Source: Streptomyces rimosus subsp. rimosus
Lineage (GTDB): Bacteria > Actinomycetota > Actinomycetes > Streptomycetales > Streptomycetaceae
Length of the DNA stretch: 64,000 bases
Assembly (NCBI RefSeq): GCF_000720725.1
Contig: NZ_JOCQ01000037.1
Coordinates: forward strand, 1-64,000
Reading direction: 5' to 3'
Positions 53,795 to 61,685 of the stretch are shown here, piece by piece. Made by a program: the position numbers and the translations under genes. The notes below the pieces were generated by a model. It was not told the DNA's origin. It made no database searches and saw only the letters and a list, made by a program, of their open reading frames with translations. Each line of letters starts with the position of its first letter. The first letter of the stretch is position 1.

Positions 53795-55420
53795 ATGGAA
53801 CTGACGCCGTCGGCGCACGCCGACACCTTCGCCCGAGACCACCTGCCCCCGGCCGACCGCTGGCCGCACCTCACGGACCTCGGCTATCCCGACCGGCTCA
53901 ACTGCGGCACCGAACTGCTCGACGCCACCGCCGAGCGGTGGGGCCACGACCGCCCGGCGTTCCGGGACGCGGCCGGTGCCGTCTGGACGTACGGGGAGCT
54001 GCGCGAGCGGGTGAACCGCATCGCGCATGTGCTCACCGACGACCTGGGCGTGCTCCCCGGCCACCGGGTCCTGCTGCGCGGCCCCACCACTCCCCCGCTG
54101 GCCGCCTGCTGGCTGGCCGTCATGAAGGCGGGCGCGGTGGCCGTGACCGTGCTGGCCGCGCAGCGCCCGCAGGAGCTGGCCACCATCTGCGGCCTGGCCC
54201 GGGTGGGGCATGCGCTGTGTGATGTACGGGTGGTGGACGATCTGGAGGCCGCGGAGGTGCCGGGGCTGCGCATCACCCCGTACGGCGGGGACGGGCCGGA
54301 CGACCTGCTGCGGCTCGCCGGGGCCAAGCCGGCCGCGTACGAGGCGGTGGCGACCGCGTCCGACGATGTGGCGCTGATCGCCTTCACCTCGGGGACCACC
54401 GGGCGGCCCAAGGGCTGTATGCACTTCCACCGCGATGTGCTGGCCATCGCCGACACCTTCTCCGCGCGGGTGCTGCGCCCCACGCCGGACGACGTGTTCG
54501 CCGGGAGCCCGCCGCTCGGCTTCACCTTCGGGCTCGGCGGGCTGGTGATCTTCCCGCTGCGGGCCGGCGCCTCGGCGTACCTGGCCGACTGGGGCGGTCC
54601 CGAGCGGCTGCTGCGCGACATCGCGCGGCACCGCGTCTCCGTACTGTTCACCGCGCCGACCGCCTACCGGGTGATGCTGCCGAAGCTGGGCGCGCACGAC
54701 GTCTCCTCGCTGCGGCGCTGTGTCTCGGCGGGCGAGAACCTGCCCGCGGCGACCTGGCGGGAGTGGGAGAAGGCCACCGGGCTGCGCATCATCAACGGCA
54801 TCGGCGCGACGGAGCTGCTGCACATCTTCATATCGGCCGCCGACGAGCAGGTCCGGCCGGGGACGACGGGGCTGCCGGTGCCCGGCTTCGAGGCGCGGGT
54901 GGTCGGTGCGGACGGCCGTCCGGTGCCGGACGGGACGCCGGGGCTGCTGGCGGTGCGCGGCCCGACGGGCTGCCGCTATCTGGCGGACGAGCGGCAGCGG
55001 GAGTACGTGCGCGACGGCTGGAACCTGACCGGCGACACCTATGTCCGGGACGCGGACGGCTACTTCAGCTACGTGGCACGGGCGGACGACATGATCATAT
55101 CGGCCGGGTACAACATCGCCGGGCCGGAGGTCGAGGACGCGCTGCTGCGCCATCCCGATGTCGCCGAGGCGGCGGTGGTCGGGCGGCCCGACGCGGAGCG
55201 CGGCCAGGTCGTGGTGGCCCACCTCGTACTGCGGCACGGCGTGCCGGGCGATCCGGAAACGGCCGCGGCGCTGCGCGAGTTCACCAAGGCGGCCATCGCG
55301 CCGTACAAGTGCCCGCGCGAGATCGTCTTCCACGACGCGCTGCCCCGCACGCCGACCGGCAAGCTCCAGCGCTTCCGGCTGCGCGGCGGTGGCGCGGGCG
55401 GCCCGGACCATACGCCGTGA
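53795..55420 (+). CDS. Benzoate-CoA ligase family AMP-dependent synthetase
   Basis: A 541-residue adenylate-forming ligase. AMP motifs are AFTSGTTGRPKG (about residues 196-207), GIGATELLHIF, the hinge YFSYVARADDMI and the C-terminal catalytic Lys in PTGKLQRFRL. The start resembles benzoate and 2-aminobenzoate-CoA ligases (FARDHLPPADRWP). It would activate an aromatic acid to its CoA thioester. Followed by the PaaX-family gene, a common arrangement. ATG 53795 after a weak AAGGGGG site. Whether salicylate, benzoate or anthranilate is used cannot be decided here; the salicylyl-CoA 5-hydroxylase-type gene at 61.7-64 kb is consistent with the first or third. Confidence 0.88.
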   Translation: MELTPSAHADTFARDHLPPADRWPHLTDLGYPDRLNCGTELLDATAERWGHDRPAFRDAAGAVWTYGELRERVNRIAHVLTDDLGVLPGHRVLLRGPTTPPLAACWLAVMKAGAVAVTVLAAQRPQELATICGLARVGHALCDVRVVDDLEAAEVPGLRITPYGGDGPDDLLRLAGAKPAAYEAVATASDDVALIAFTSGTTGRPKGCMHFHRDVLAIADTFSARVLRPTPDDVFAGSPPLGFTFGLGGLVIFPLRAGASAYLADWGGPERLLRDIARHRVSVLFTAPTAYRVMLPKLGAHDVSSLRRCVSAGENLPAATWREWEKATGLRIINGIGATELLHIFISAADEQVRPGTTGLPVPGFEARVVGADGRPVPDGTPGLLAVRGPTGCRYLADERQREYVRDGWNLTGDTYVRDADGYFSYVARADDMIISAGYNIAGPEVEDALLRHPDVAEAAVVGRPDAERGQVVVAHLVLRHGVPGDPETAAALREFTKAAIAPYKCPREIVFHDALPRTPTGKLQRFRLRGGGAGGPDHTP

Positions 55421-55580
55421 CCGGCCGGGCCGGTGCCGGCGGCCCGGGGTACCGCCGTACCGCGGCCCGGCGGCTGCGGCTACGATCGCGCGCGGGGCGG
55501 CCACGGCCCGGCAGCCGTCCGTGCGCGTCCCCGTGGCCGGGCGCCGCGGACCGGAGCACGACAAGGCGGGAAACGACCTC

Positions 55581-56450
55581 GTGAGCGACCAGTACGCGCA
55601 GCGCACGCCGCGGTCCCTGATCGTCACCTTCTACGGCGCGTACGGGCGCGGCGCCGAGGGCGGCACCGACGAAGCGCCGGGCCCGGTGCCGGTCGCCGCG
55701 CTGATCCGGCTGCTGGGGGTGCTCGGCGTCGACCCGCCGTCGGTGCGCTCGGCGGTCTCCCGGCTCAAGCGGCGCGGGCTGCTCGTCGCCGCCCGTACGG
55801 AATCGGGGGCCGCCGCGTACGGGCTCTCGGAGGCGGCGCGCCAGCTGCTGGACGACGGCGACCGGCGGATCTACGGCCGGCCGGACCCCGGCCCTTCGGA
55901 CGGCTGGGTCCTGGCCGTCTTCTCGGTGCCCGAACAGGAGCGCCACAAGCGGCACCTGCTGCGCTCCCGACTGGCCCGGCTCGGTTTCGGCACCGCCGCG
56001 CCGGGTGTGTGGATCGCCCCGGCCCATCTGTACGACGAGACCCGGCACACCCTGGACCGGCTGCACCTCTCGGCGTACGTGGACCTGTTCACCGGCGCCC
56101 ACGCGGGCTTCGAGCCGACCGCCGACGCGGTGGCCCGCTGGTGGGACCTGGACGCGATCGCCGCGCGGCACCGCGCCTTCCTCGACGACCACGAACCGGT
56201 GCTGCGCCACTGGTCGGGCCGCCGCCCCGTACCCCCCGAGGCGGCGTACCGCGACTACCTGCTGGCGCTGGACGCCTGGCGCCGCCTCCCCTACGCGGAC
56301 CCCGGCCTGCCCTCTCCCCTCCTGCCCGAGGGCTGGCCGGGCGGCCACGCGGCGGATGTCTTCGGCCGGCTGCACGCCGAACTGCGGGCCGCGGGCGACC
56401 GGTTCGTGCGCGGGGCGGTGAACGGGGGCCGGGCGGCGGCCACCGCCTGA
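55581..56450 (+). CDS. PaaX-family transcriptional repressor
   Basis: A 289-residue PaaX/PaaX-C protein. The N-terminal winged HTH spans about residues 10-75 (VAALIRLLGVLGVDPPSVRSAVSRLKRRGLL), with a central domain containing DGWVLAVFSVPEQERHKRHLLRSRLARLGFG and a C-terminal all-helical domain. PaaX proteins respond to aryl-CoA such as phenylacetyl-CoA, so aryl-CoA from the adjacent ligase is the probable inducer. The GTG at 55581 has GGCGGGAAA upstream. An in-frame upstream extension is the shadow of the ligase. Confidence 0.85.
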   Translation: MSDQYAQRTPRSLIVTFYGAYGRGAEGGTDEAPGPVPVAALIRLLGVLGVDPPSVRSAVSRLKRRGLLVAARTESGAAAYGLSEAARQLLDDGDRRIYGRPDPGPSDGWVLAVFSVPEQERHKRHLLRSRLARLGFGTAAPGVWIAPAHLYDETRHTLDRLHLSAYVDLFTGAHAGFEPTADAVARWWDLDAIAARHRAFLDDHEPVLRHWSGRRPVPPEAAYRDYLLALDAWRRLPYADPGLPSPLLPEGWPGGHAADVFGRLHAELRAAGDRFVRGAVNGGRAAATA

Positions 56451-56459
56451 CGCCGGTGT

Positions 56460-57224
56460 TCAGCGCTTCCTCGGGTGGGCCGCGGCGGCTGCCATCGGGC
56501 GGGGCCGGGCGGCGGCGATGGTGGAGACGACGTCCTTGAAGGAGCCGCACATACGGGTGCCGGCCACCGCCGCCAGCTCGCCGAAGCTGCCCACCCCGTA
56601 GGTGACCGCGACCGGCTCCATCCGGGCGGTGACCGCCATCCGCATGTCGCCGACCGTGTCACCGACGTACGCGCTCTCCCAGGGCGGCACGCCCAGGTCG
56701 GCGGCGGCCCGCAGCACCATCTCCGGGTGCGGCTTGCCGCGCCGGACCATGTCCTGGGTGACGACCGGGCCGAGCAGGTCGCGGATGCCGAGCACGTCGA
56801 GCAGGGCCTCGGCGCTGCGGGTGCCCTTCGAGGTGGCCACGGCCAGCTCGATGCCGTGCGCGCGCAGCGCGGACAGCCCGGCGGCCACACCGGGGAAGAG
56901 CAGGCGGGGGCCCTCGCGCAGCACCTCGTACGCGAACAGCTCGCGGTAGCGGCCGATCGCGGCCACCACGGTGTCGTGGTCCTCCGGCATGCCGAGCAGC
57001 TTGCCGAAGGCCGGTCCCGGCGGCTTGCCGATGGCGGCGGCGGCCTGCCGGGCGGTGACCGGGCGGCCGTGTTCGGAGGCGACCTTGACCAGCAGCCGGC
57101 TGATGGCGGGGAGCGTGTTGGCGAGGGTCCCGTCGAGGTCGAAGACGGCGGCCTTGATGGTCTCGCCGACCGCGGCCCGCGCGGCGCCCCCGGGACGTGG
57201 CACGGCTCCCGCTGAATCACGCAT
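56460..57224 (-). CDS. HAD-superfamily phosphatase (phosphoglycolate phosphatase-like)
   Basis: A 254-residue HAD phosphatase. The motif I VFDLDGTLAN (Asp29, Asp31), motif II VATSKG, motif III Lys in RRGKPHPEM and motif IV YVGDTVGDMRMA are all intact, unlike the HAD at 38.5 kb. The cap between motifs I and II is of the Gph type. ATG 57224 has GGAAGG upstream. It converges with the PaaX gene, 9 bp apart. Its physiological substrate cannot be told. Confidence 0.85.
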   Translation of the reverse strand: MRDSAGAVPRPGGAARAAVGETIKAAVFDLDGTLANTLPAISRLLVKVASEHGRPVTARQAAAAIGKPPGPAFGKLLGMPEDHDTVVAAIGRYRELFAYEVLREGPRLLFPGVAAGLSALRAHGIELAVATSKGTRSAEALLDVLGIRDLLGPVVTQDMVRRGKPHPEMVLRAAADLGVPPWESAYVGDTVGDMRMAVTARMEPVAVTYGVGSFGELAAVAGTRMCGSFKDVVSTIAAARPRPMAAAAAHPRKR

Positions 57225-57610
57225 TGCTCGACACCTTCCGATTTCCTGATGGGTCCTGTGCAGCTGTGGATCCGGTCGGCGTCCGTGACGCCGCCGGGCG
57301 CGGGAAGACGTGCCGGCCGCGCCCGCGCGGACGGCGGGGATCGGGCCGTGGCACACCGGTGTCCGGAAGTGACGTGCCCGCACCGGAGTGACACCTCCGG
57401 AAGAAGCACGTTCCATGGTTCGCCTTCGCCGATTTAAAAACCGCCTGCGCTGTTTGTCAATGCGTCCCACGGAGTGGCACCCGGTGCAGCCCAACGCTCC
57501 ATGTCGGCGCCGGGACGCCGGAACTGACAGGGTGTCGTGCGATCAACAAACTCCCTCACCTCTTCTGCACCACAGAAATACGCGAGCATCACACGTCACT
57601 CGTCGGCCCA

Positions 57611-57643
57611 GTTTTCGAACCGCATGGTTGGTTTTGTATGTAG
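57611..57643. promoter_or_regulatory. ARE-like box upstream of the first receptor gene
   Basis: The minus strand here reads ACATACAAAACCAACCATGC then GGTTCG, close to autoregulatory elements bound by gamma-butyrolactone receptors. The core ACCGCATGGTTGG (57619-57631) recurs exactly at 59490-59502. The rest of the 57225-57610 gap holds no gene. Confidence 0.65.
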
Positions 57644-57686
57644 ACTGCGGCGCGTCCACAGCCGGACTACAGACAGGACGGACACT

Positions 57687-58370
57687 GTGCCGACGCAGCA
57701 TCGAGCGATACAAAGCCGCCAGGCCCTCATCCGGTCGGCAGCCCAGGCGTTCATCGAGAAGGGCGTGCCCGCCTCGGGAATGGTCGACATCAGCCGTCGC
57801 GCCCGGCTGAGCAAGGGAGCCCTCTACTTCCACTTCGCGTCCAAGGACGAGCTCACCCTCGCGGTCCGGGACGAGGCGCTGAGCGCCGTACGCGACCTGG
57901 AGAACGAACTGGCCCGCGCGCCGCACCCGGCGGGCGCCGCCGTACGGGACTTCGCGATCGGGCTGCTGGGCCGGGCGGACACGGATGTCGTCGTACGGGC
58001 CGGGCTCCAGCTGCGTCCGGAGACCGCGCCGGGGATCGCCCGGCCGGAACTCCAGCAGCACTGGTACGAACTGTTCCTGGCGAAGGCCACGGCCGACCGG
58101 GCGGCCGGGAAGCTGCCGCCCGCCGACGACCCCCGGCGCTCCGCGCAGCTGCTGGCCGCACTGGTCGTCGGTCTGCTGCACCTCGGCCAGGAGGACCGGA
58201 CGTGGTGGGACAAGGACGTGGTCACCGACATATGGACACAGTTGCTGCCCGGCGAGGCGGAGCCGGGAACGGGCGGCGGGCAGGCCGCGTCAAGGGAGGG
58301 CGTGCAGGCCGCGTCAGGAGCGGGCGCGCCGGCGCCGGTTCACAGCTCCACCAGGACAGCGCCGGTGTGA
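57687..58370 (+). CDS. ArpA/ScbR-type gamma-butyrolactone receptor-like regulator 1
   Basis: A 227-residue TetR-family protein of the ArpA group. The HTH has the diagnostic segment LSKGALYFHFASKDELT (about residues 41-57). Trp126 (ELQQHWYELF) corresponds to Trp119 of ArpA, needed for ligand binding. The C-terminus has a low-complexity Gly/Ala tail (after about residue 195). The GTG at 57687 has AGGACGG upstream; the longer in-frame reading crosses the ARE. Its last 31 bp overlap the convergent reductase gene. It may be the true receptor or a pseudo-receptor. Confidence 0.85.
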   Translation: MPTQHRAIQSRQALIRSAAQAFIEKGVPASGMVDISRRARLSKGALYFHFASKDELTLAVRDEALSAVRDLENELARAPHPAGAAVRDFAIGLLGRADTDVVVRAGLQLRPETAPGIARPELQQHWYELFLAKATADRAAGKLPPADDPRRSAQLLAALVVGLLHLGQEDRTWWDKDVVTDIWTQLLPGEAEPGTGGGQAASREGVQAASGAGAPAPVHSSTRTAPV

Positions 58371-59419
58371 CGCCCCTGGACCAGCTCGCACAGGGCGCGC
58401 GGCGCCTGGTCCAGCCCGTGCAGCCGGGTGTGCGCGAAAACCAGGGAACCGTCCCGTAATCCGCGCCCGAACTCCCCCATCCATTCCCCCGGCAGGTCCG
58501 AATGGTCGTAGAGAGAGAAGCCCCGCAGCGTCACCCGGCGGGTCACCACGAGCGAGGAGTCCAGCTCGACCGGCGCCGCCACGCCCGCGCCGTCGCCCAG
58601 TTGCCCGGACAGCGCGCCGACCAGCGCGAACCGGGCGCCGGTGCGGGCCACGGCGAGCGCCGCGCGCAGCTGCTCGCCGCCCACGGTGTCCAGCAGGACG
58701 TCGATGCCGTCCGGCGCGGCCCGGCGCAGTTGATCCTCGGCCGGGCCGGCTCCGCGGAGCACCACCTCGTCGTAACCGAGCGTCTTCCGGAGGTAGGGAA
58801 CCTTGTGTGCGGACCCCGTGCTGCCGATGACCCGGGCGGCGCCCAGCCGCTTGGCGATCCGGCCCGCCATGCTGCCGACTCCGCCCGCTGCCCCGGTCAC
58901 GAACACGGTGTCGCCGGGACCGACCCGGCCGGCCCGGGTCAGCGCGCCCCACGCCGTGGCGCCCTGCGACAGGTGCGCGGCGGGGTCGGGCAGCGCCTGC
59001 GGGTCGACGCGGCGTGCCCGCGCCTCCTCGACCACGGCGAACTCCCGCCAGCCGTACGGGTGCACCACCAGGTCACCGGGGGCGAAGCCGCAGGAGGCCC
59101 GGACGACCTCGCCGACGGCCGCCCCCCACAGCGCCCGCCCCGGCACGAAGGACGGCATGGGCAGTTCGGCGTCGGTCATCATCGAGCGCATCGCCGCCGT
59201 CACGGCCATGAAGCGGTTGCGGACGAGCAGTTGGCCGTCGCCCGCGACGGGCAGCGGCGCCTCGGCGAGCGTGAAGCACTCCGGGCCGAGGGCGCCTCGG
59301 GCGCGGGCGGCGAGGCGTACCTCCCGATGCGTGGCGGGGAACGGCGGTACGGCCGGTACGGGAGGGGCGGGCGGGGCGGCGGGGTCGGTCGGCCCGGGTA
59401 CGGCGGGGGCGTCGGCCAA
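58340..59419 (-). CDS. MDR-family NADPH-dependent reductase in the butyrolactone locus
   Basis: A 359-residue zinc-free MDR protein of the prostaglandin-reductase/curcumin-reductase type. It has the nucleotide loop VFVTGAAGGVGSMAGRIAKRLGA, and FALVGALSG further on. The N-terminus is Pro/Ala-rich for about 30 residues, which suggests the TTG at 59419 (with AGGAG upstream) may not be the true start. It is divergent from receptor 2, sharing an ARE-like control region. In comparable hormone loci reductases act on butyrolactone precursors; that role here is inferred. Confidence 0.75.
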   Translation of the reverse strand: MADAPAVPGPTDPAAPPAPPVPAVPPFPATHREVRLAARARGALGPECFTLAEAPLPVAGDGQLLVRNRFMAVTAAMRSMMTDAELPMPSFVPGRALWGAAVGEVVRASCGFAPGDLVVHPYGWREFAVVEEARARRVDPQALPDPAAHLSQGATAWGALTRAGRVGPGDTVFVTGAAGGVGSMAGRIAKRLGAARVIGSTGSAHKVPYLRKTLGYDEVVLRGAGPAEDQLRRAAPDGIDVLLDTVGGEQLRAALAVARTGARFALVGALSGQLGDGAGVAAPVELDSSLVVTRRVTLRGFSLYDHSDLPGEWMGEFGRGLRDGSLVFAHTRLHGLDQAPRALCELVQGRHTGAVLVEL

Positions 59420-59480
59420 GACGGGGCTCCTGTCGGGTCGGCGGTTCCGGCAGGACCGGGCGAGGCCCTACCACCAACCG

Positions 59481-59511
59481 GTTTTCAATACCGCATGGTT
59501 GGCTTTTTTAG
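59481..59511. promoter_or_regulatory. ARE-like box between reductase and receptor 2 genes
   Basis: Contains the exact 13-bp core ACCGCATGGTTGG (59490-59502) found before receptor 1, preceded by GTTTTC as there. It lies in the 177-bp divergent gap, so it could control both genes. Confidence 0.65.
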
Positions 59512-59596
59512 AGTTTCGAAAATAGACTGACAGACCGGGCTCGTAAGGTTGCCCCAGGCACAACAACTCCCCCCGAGAGCATACGGAGGACGATCG

Positions 59597-60214
59597 GTGG
59601 TCAAGCAGGAACGCGCAGTGCGCACTCGACGTGCCGTCCTCGAGGCGGCGGCCCAGGTCATCGGCACGCGCGGGTACGAAGCGGCCACGATGGCGGAGAT
59701 CATCCAGCGGGCCGGCGTGACGAAGGGCGCCCTGTACTTTCACTTCGCCTCCAAGGACGCCCTGGCCCGGGCCGTCATCTCGGAACAGACCGATCCGTTC
59801 ATTCCGCAGGTCAGCGACTCCCGGCTGCAGGACGCCATCGACTTCACGCACCAGGTGGCGGTGGCGCTGCGGGACGACCCGCTGCTCCAGGCCGGCACCC
59901 GTATCGCCGTCGAGACGACGTTCAGCGAGGATCCGCTGGTCCCGTACCAGGCCTGGATCGACATCATCACGAAGATGTTCGCGGACGCCCGGGAGAACGG
60001 GGAGCTGCTTCCGGCCATCGCGCCGGAGCGGGCCGCGGAGTTCTTCGTCTCGGCCTACATGGGCATCCAGCTCTTCTCGCACGCCGCCAGCAACCGTCAC
60101 GACCTGCCCGAACGCGTCACGGCCCTGTGGAAGCACATTCTGCCCGGGCTGGCCTCGCCGGGCGCGATGAGCCACCTCGATCCGCACGGCCGCTCGGTGC
60201 GGACCGCGGCCTGA
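59597..60214 (+). CDS. ArpA/ScbR-type gamma-butyrolactone receptor-like regulator 2
   Basis: A 205-residue TetR-family regulator of the ArpA group, about 45-50% identical by eye to receptor 1 in the HTH. The signature VTKGALYFHFASKDALARAV is at about residues 41-60 and Trp120 lies in PYQAWIDIITKMF; ENGELLP follows as in genuine receptors. The GTG at 59597 has GGAGGA 8 bases upstream. Its gene order with the AfsA homologue resembles scbR-scbA loci. It is likely a true hormone receptor. Confidence 0.87.
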   Translation: MVKQERAVRTRRAVLEAAAQVIGTRGYEAATMAEIIQRAGVTKGALYFHFASKDALARAVISEQTDPFIPQVSDSRLQDAIDFTHQVAVALRDDPLLQAGTRIAVETTFSEDPLVPYQAWIDIITKMFADARENGELLPAIAPERAAEFFVSAYMGIQLFSHAASNRHDLPERVTALWKHILPGLASPGAMSHLDPHGRSVRTAA

Positions 60215-60375
60215 GGGCAACTTCCCGCGCCCGGCCGCACGTTGACGTGCGTCCGGCGCGCCGCCATGCTTACCGCGCACCCTCTCCGGGCGAACGGCGC
60301 CGCCCGCGTACCGCCGCGCACCACCGGTTCCCCGCTCCACAACCCACGCGTCAAGAAATCCCGTGGAAGCACTGG

Positions 60376-60402
60376 AAAACAAACCATCCGGTTTGTATCT
60401 TA
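60376..60402. promoter_or_regulatory. ARE-like operator of the AfsA-type gene
   Basis: ACAAACC-ATCC-GGTTTGT (60379-60396), a perfect palindrome with 7-bp arms, 78 bp upstream of the ATG. A typical butyrolactone-receptor operator. Confidence 0.7.
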
Positions 60403-60473
60403 GTCCGCGTTGGTCCGCCGCCGAGGCTCATACCGTCCGAGCGGAGTGAGCCGCCATATGGGAGGGAACTCGC

Positions 60474-61460
60474 ATGGTCAGCGCCACGCTCACCGCGCCG
60501 TCCACCGCAGCAGACCGTCGTCCGTTCGCCGGGCGGGAGCACATCAGCCTGTCCGACCTGCCGCCGATGACGACGACCGTGCCCCGGCAGTACGTGCACC
60601 GGACCGCGATTTCCGAGGTGTTCCTGACCGACTGGCGCCGTGCGGGGACCGACGCCTGGGTGGTGAGCGCCCAATGGCCGCGGGCGCACAGTTTCTACAG
60701 TCCGGTGGACGGTCTGCACGATCCGATGCTGCTGGTCGAGACGATGCGGCAGGCCAGCATCCTGCTCAGCCACGTGGCGCACGGCGTACCCCTGGACCAC
60801 CCGATCATCTGGCAGGACCTGCGTTATTCACTGGTTCCCGAGGCCCTGCACGTCGCCGGCACGCCCGCCGAGATAGAACTGCACATCACCGACCACGACC
60901 TGGTGTACCGCGGCAAGCGGCTGGCCAGCGCCCGGCAGTCGTACCGTGTCCTGCGCGACGGCACCGAGCTGGCCGCCGCCGAGCTGACCTTTTCCTGCCA
61001 CAGCCCCGCCGTCTACCGCCGCCTGCGCGGTGAATACAGCGACCTGCAGCGTGCCAACGACCGCAAGCTGGAGCCGGCCGAGCCGGTGGCGCCGCCCCTG
61101 GTGGCGCGCGACCGCACCGGTGACGTGGTCCTCTCCCCCACCGACCGCGCCGACCGCTGGCAGCTGCGGGTGAACACCGCGCACCCGGTGCTCTTCGACC
61201 ACCCGGTGGACCACGCGCCCGGCATGCTGATGGTGGAGGCCGCCCGGCAGGCCGCGCACGCCGCCGCGGGCCCCGGTTTCTCGATACCCGCCGAGCTGGA
61301 CTGCTCCTTCCACCGCTACGCCGAACTGGACGCGCCGTGCTGGGTCGAGGTGGCCGCGGCGGGCCGTGACGCGCGGGACCGCCTCCTCCTGGACATCGAC
61401 ATCCACCAGAACGGCCGGTCCGTTTTCACCGCCCGTACGGCCGGCCAGTCCATTCGCTGA
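60474..61460 (+). CDS. AfsA/ScbA-type gamma-butyrolactone biosynthesis protein
   Basis: A 328-residue AfsA-family protein with two hot-dog-like AfsA repeats: the first around residues 35-175 (YVHRTAISEVFLTDWRRAG, DPMLLVETMRQASILLSHVAHGVP) and the second around 210-325 (VNTAHPVLFDHPVDHAPGMLMVEAARQAAHAA, SFHRYAELDAPCWVEV). AfsA joins a beta-ketoacyl chain to dihydroxyacetone phosphate in hormone synthesis. ATG 60474 has GGGAGGGAA upstream. Under a receptor operator, it gives the feedback expected for a quorum-like system. No ScbB-type short-chain reductase is present in the window. Confidence 0.92.
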   Translation: MVSATLTAPSTAADRRPFAGREHISLSDLPPMTTTVPRQYVHRTAISEVFLTDWRRAGTDAWVVSAQWPRAHSFYSPVDGLHDPMLLVETMRQASILLSHVAHGVPLDHPIIWQDLRYSLVPEALHVAGTPAEIELHITDHDLVYRGKRLASARQSYRVLRDGTELAAAELTFSCHSPAVYRRLRGEYSDLQRANDRKLEPAEPVAPPLVARDRTGDVVLSPTDRADRWQLRVNTAHPVLFDHPVDHAPGMLMVEAARQAAHAAAGPGFSIPAELDCSFHRYAELDAPCWVEVAAAGRDARDRLLLDIDIHQNGRSVFTARTAGQSIR

Positions 61461-61628
61461 ACCGACGCCCGGGGCGGCCCACGACAGGGCGCCCCGGGTT
61501 CCGCCCCTTCACTCAGGAGCTCCGCACCGGAGGCGGTGCGACGTCTGCCCTCCGTGCCTCACTTCCCCTTCAGGGAACGGAAGGGAAGCGTCGCTCCGCC
61601 TGGTGCCGGGCAAGTGATGTGAAGCAGC

Positions 61629-61662
61629 GGACGCGCCTGGCTTCACCGGGCCAGGCGCGTCC
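61629..61662. terminator. Terminator between the AfsA-type and hydroxylase genes
   Basis: Perfect 13-bp stem (61629-61641 with 61650-61662) with an 8-nt loop, between convergent genes and usable from both sides. Confidence 0.75.
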
Positions 61663-61685
61663 CCGCGGGCGGTTCGTGCGCCCCC

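Noticed and set aside
52340..55420. Acyl-CoA oxidase-type avenolide synthesis gene beside the hormone locus
   Set aside because: The 52.3-kb protein is a normal-length acyl-CoA dehydrogenase and no cytochrome P450 is present, so an avenolide-type pathway is not supported.
57537..57686. N-terminal extension of receptor 1
   Set aside because: It runs through the ARE-like operator and has no similarity to receptor N-termini, which start at residues like PTQHRAIQSRQ.
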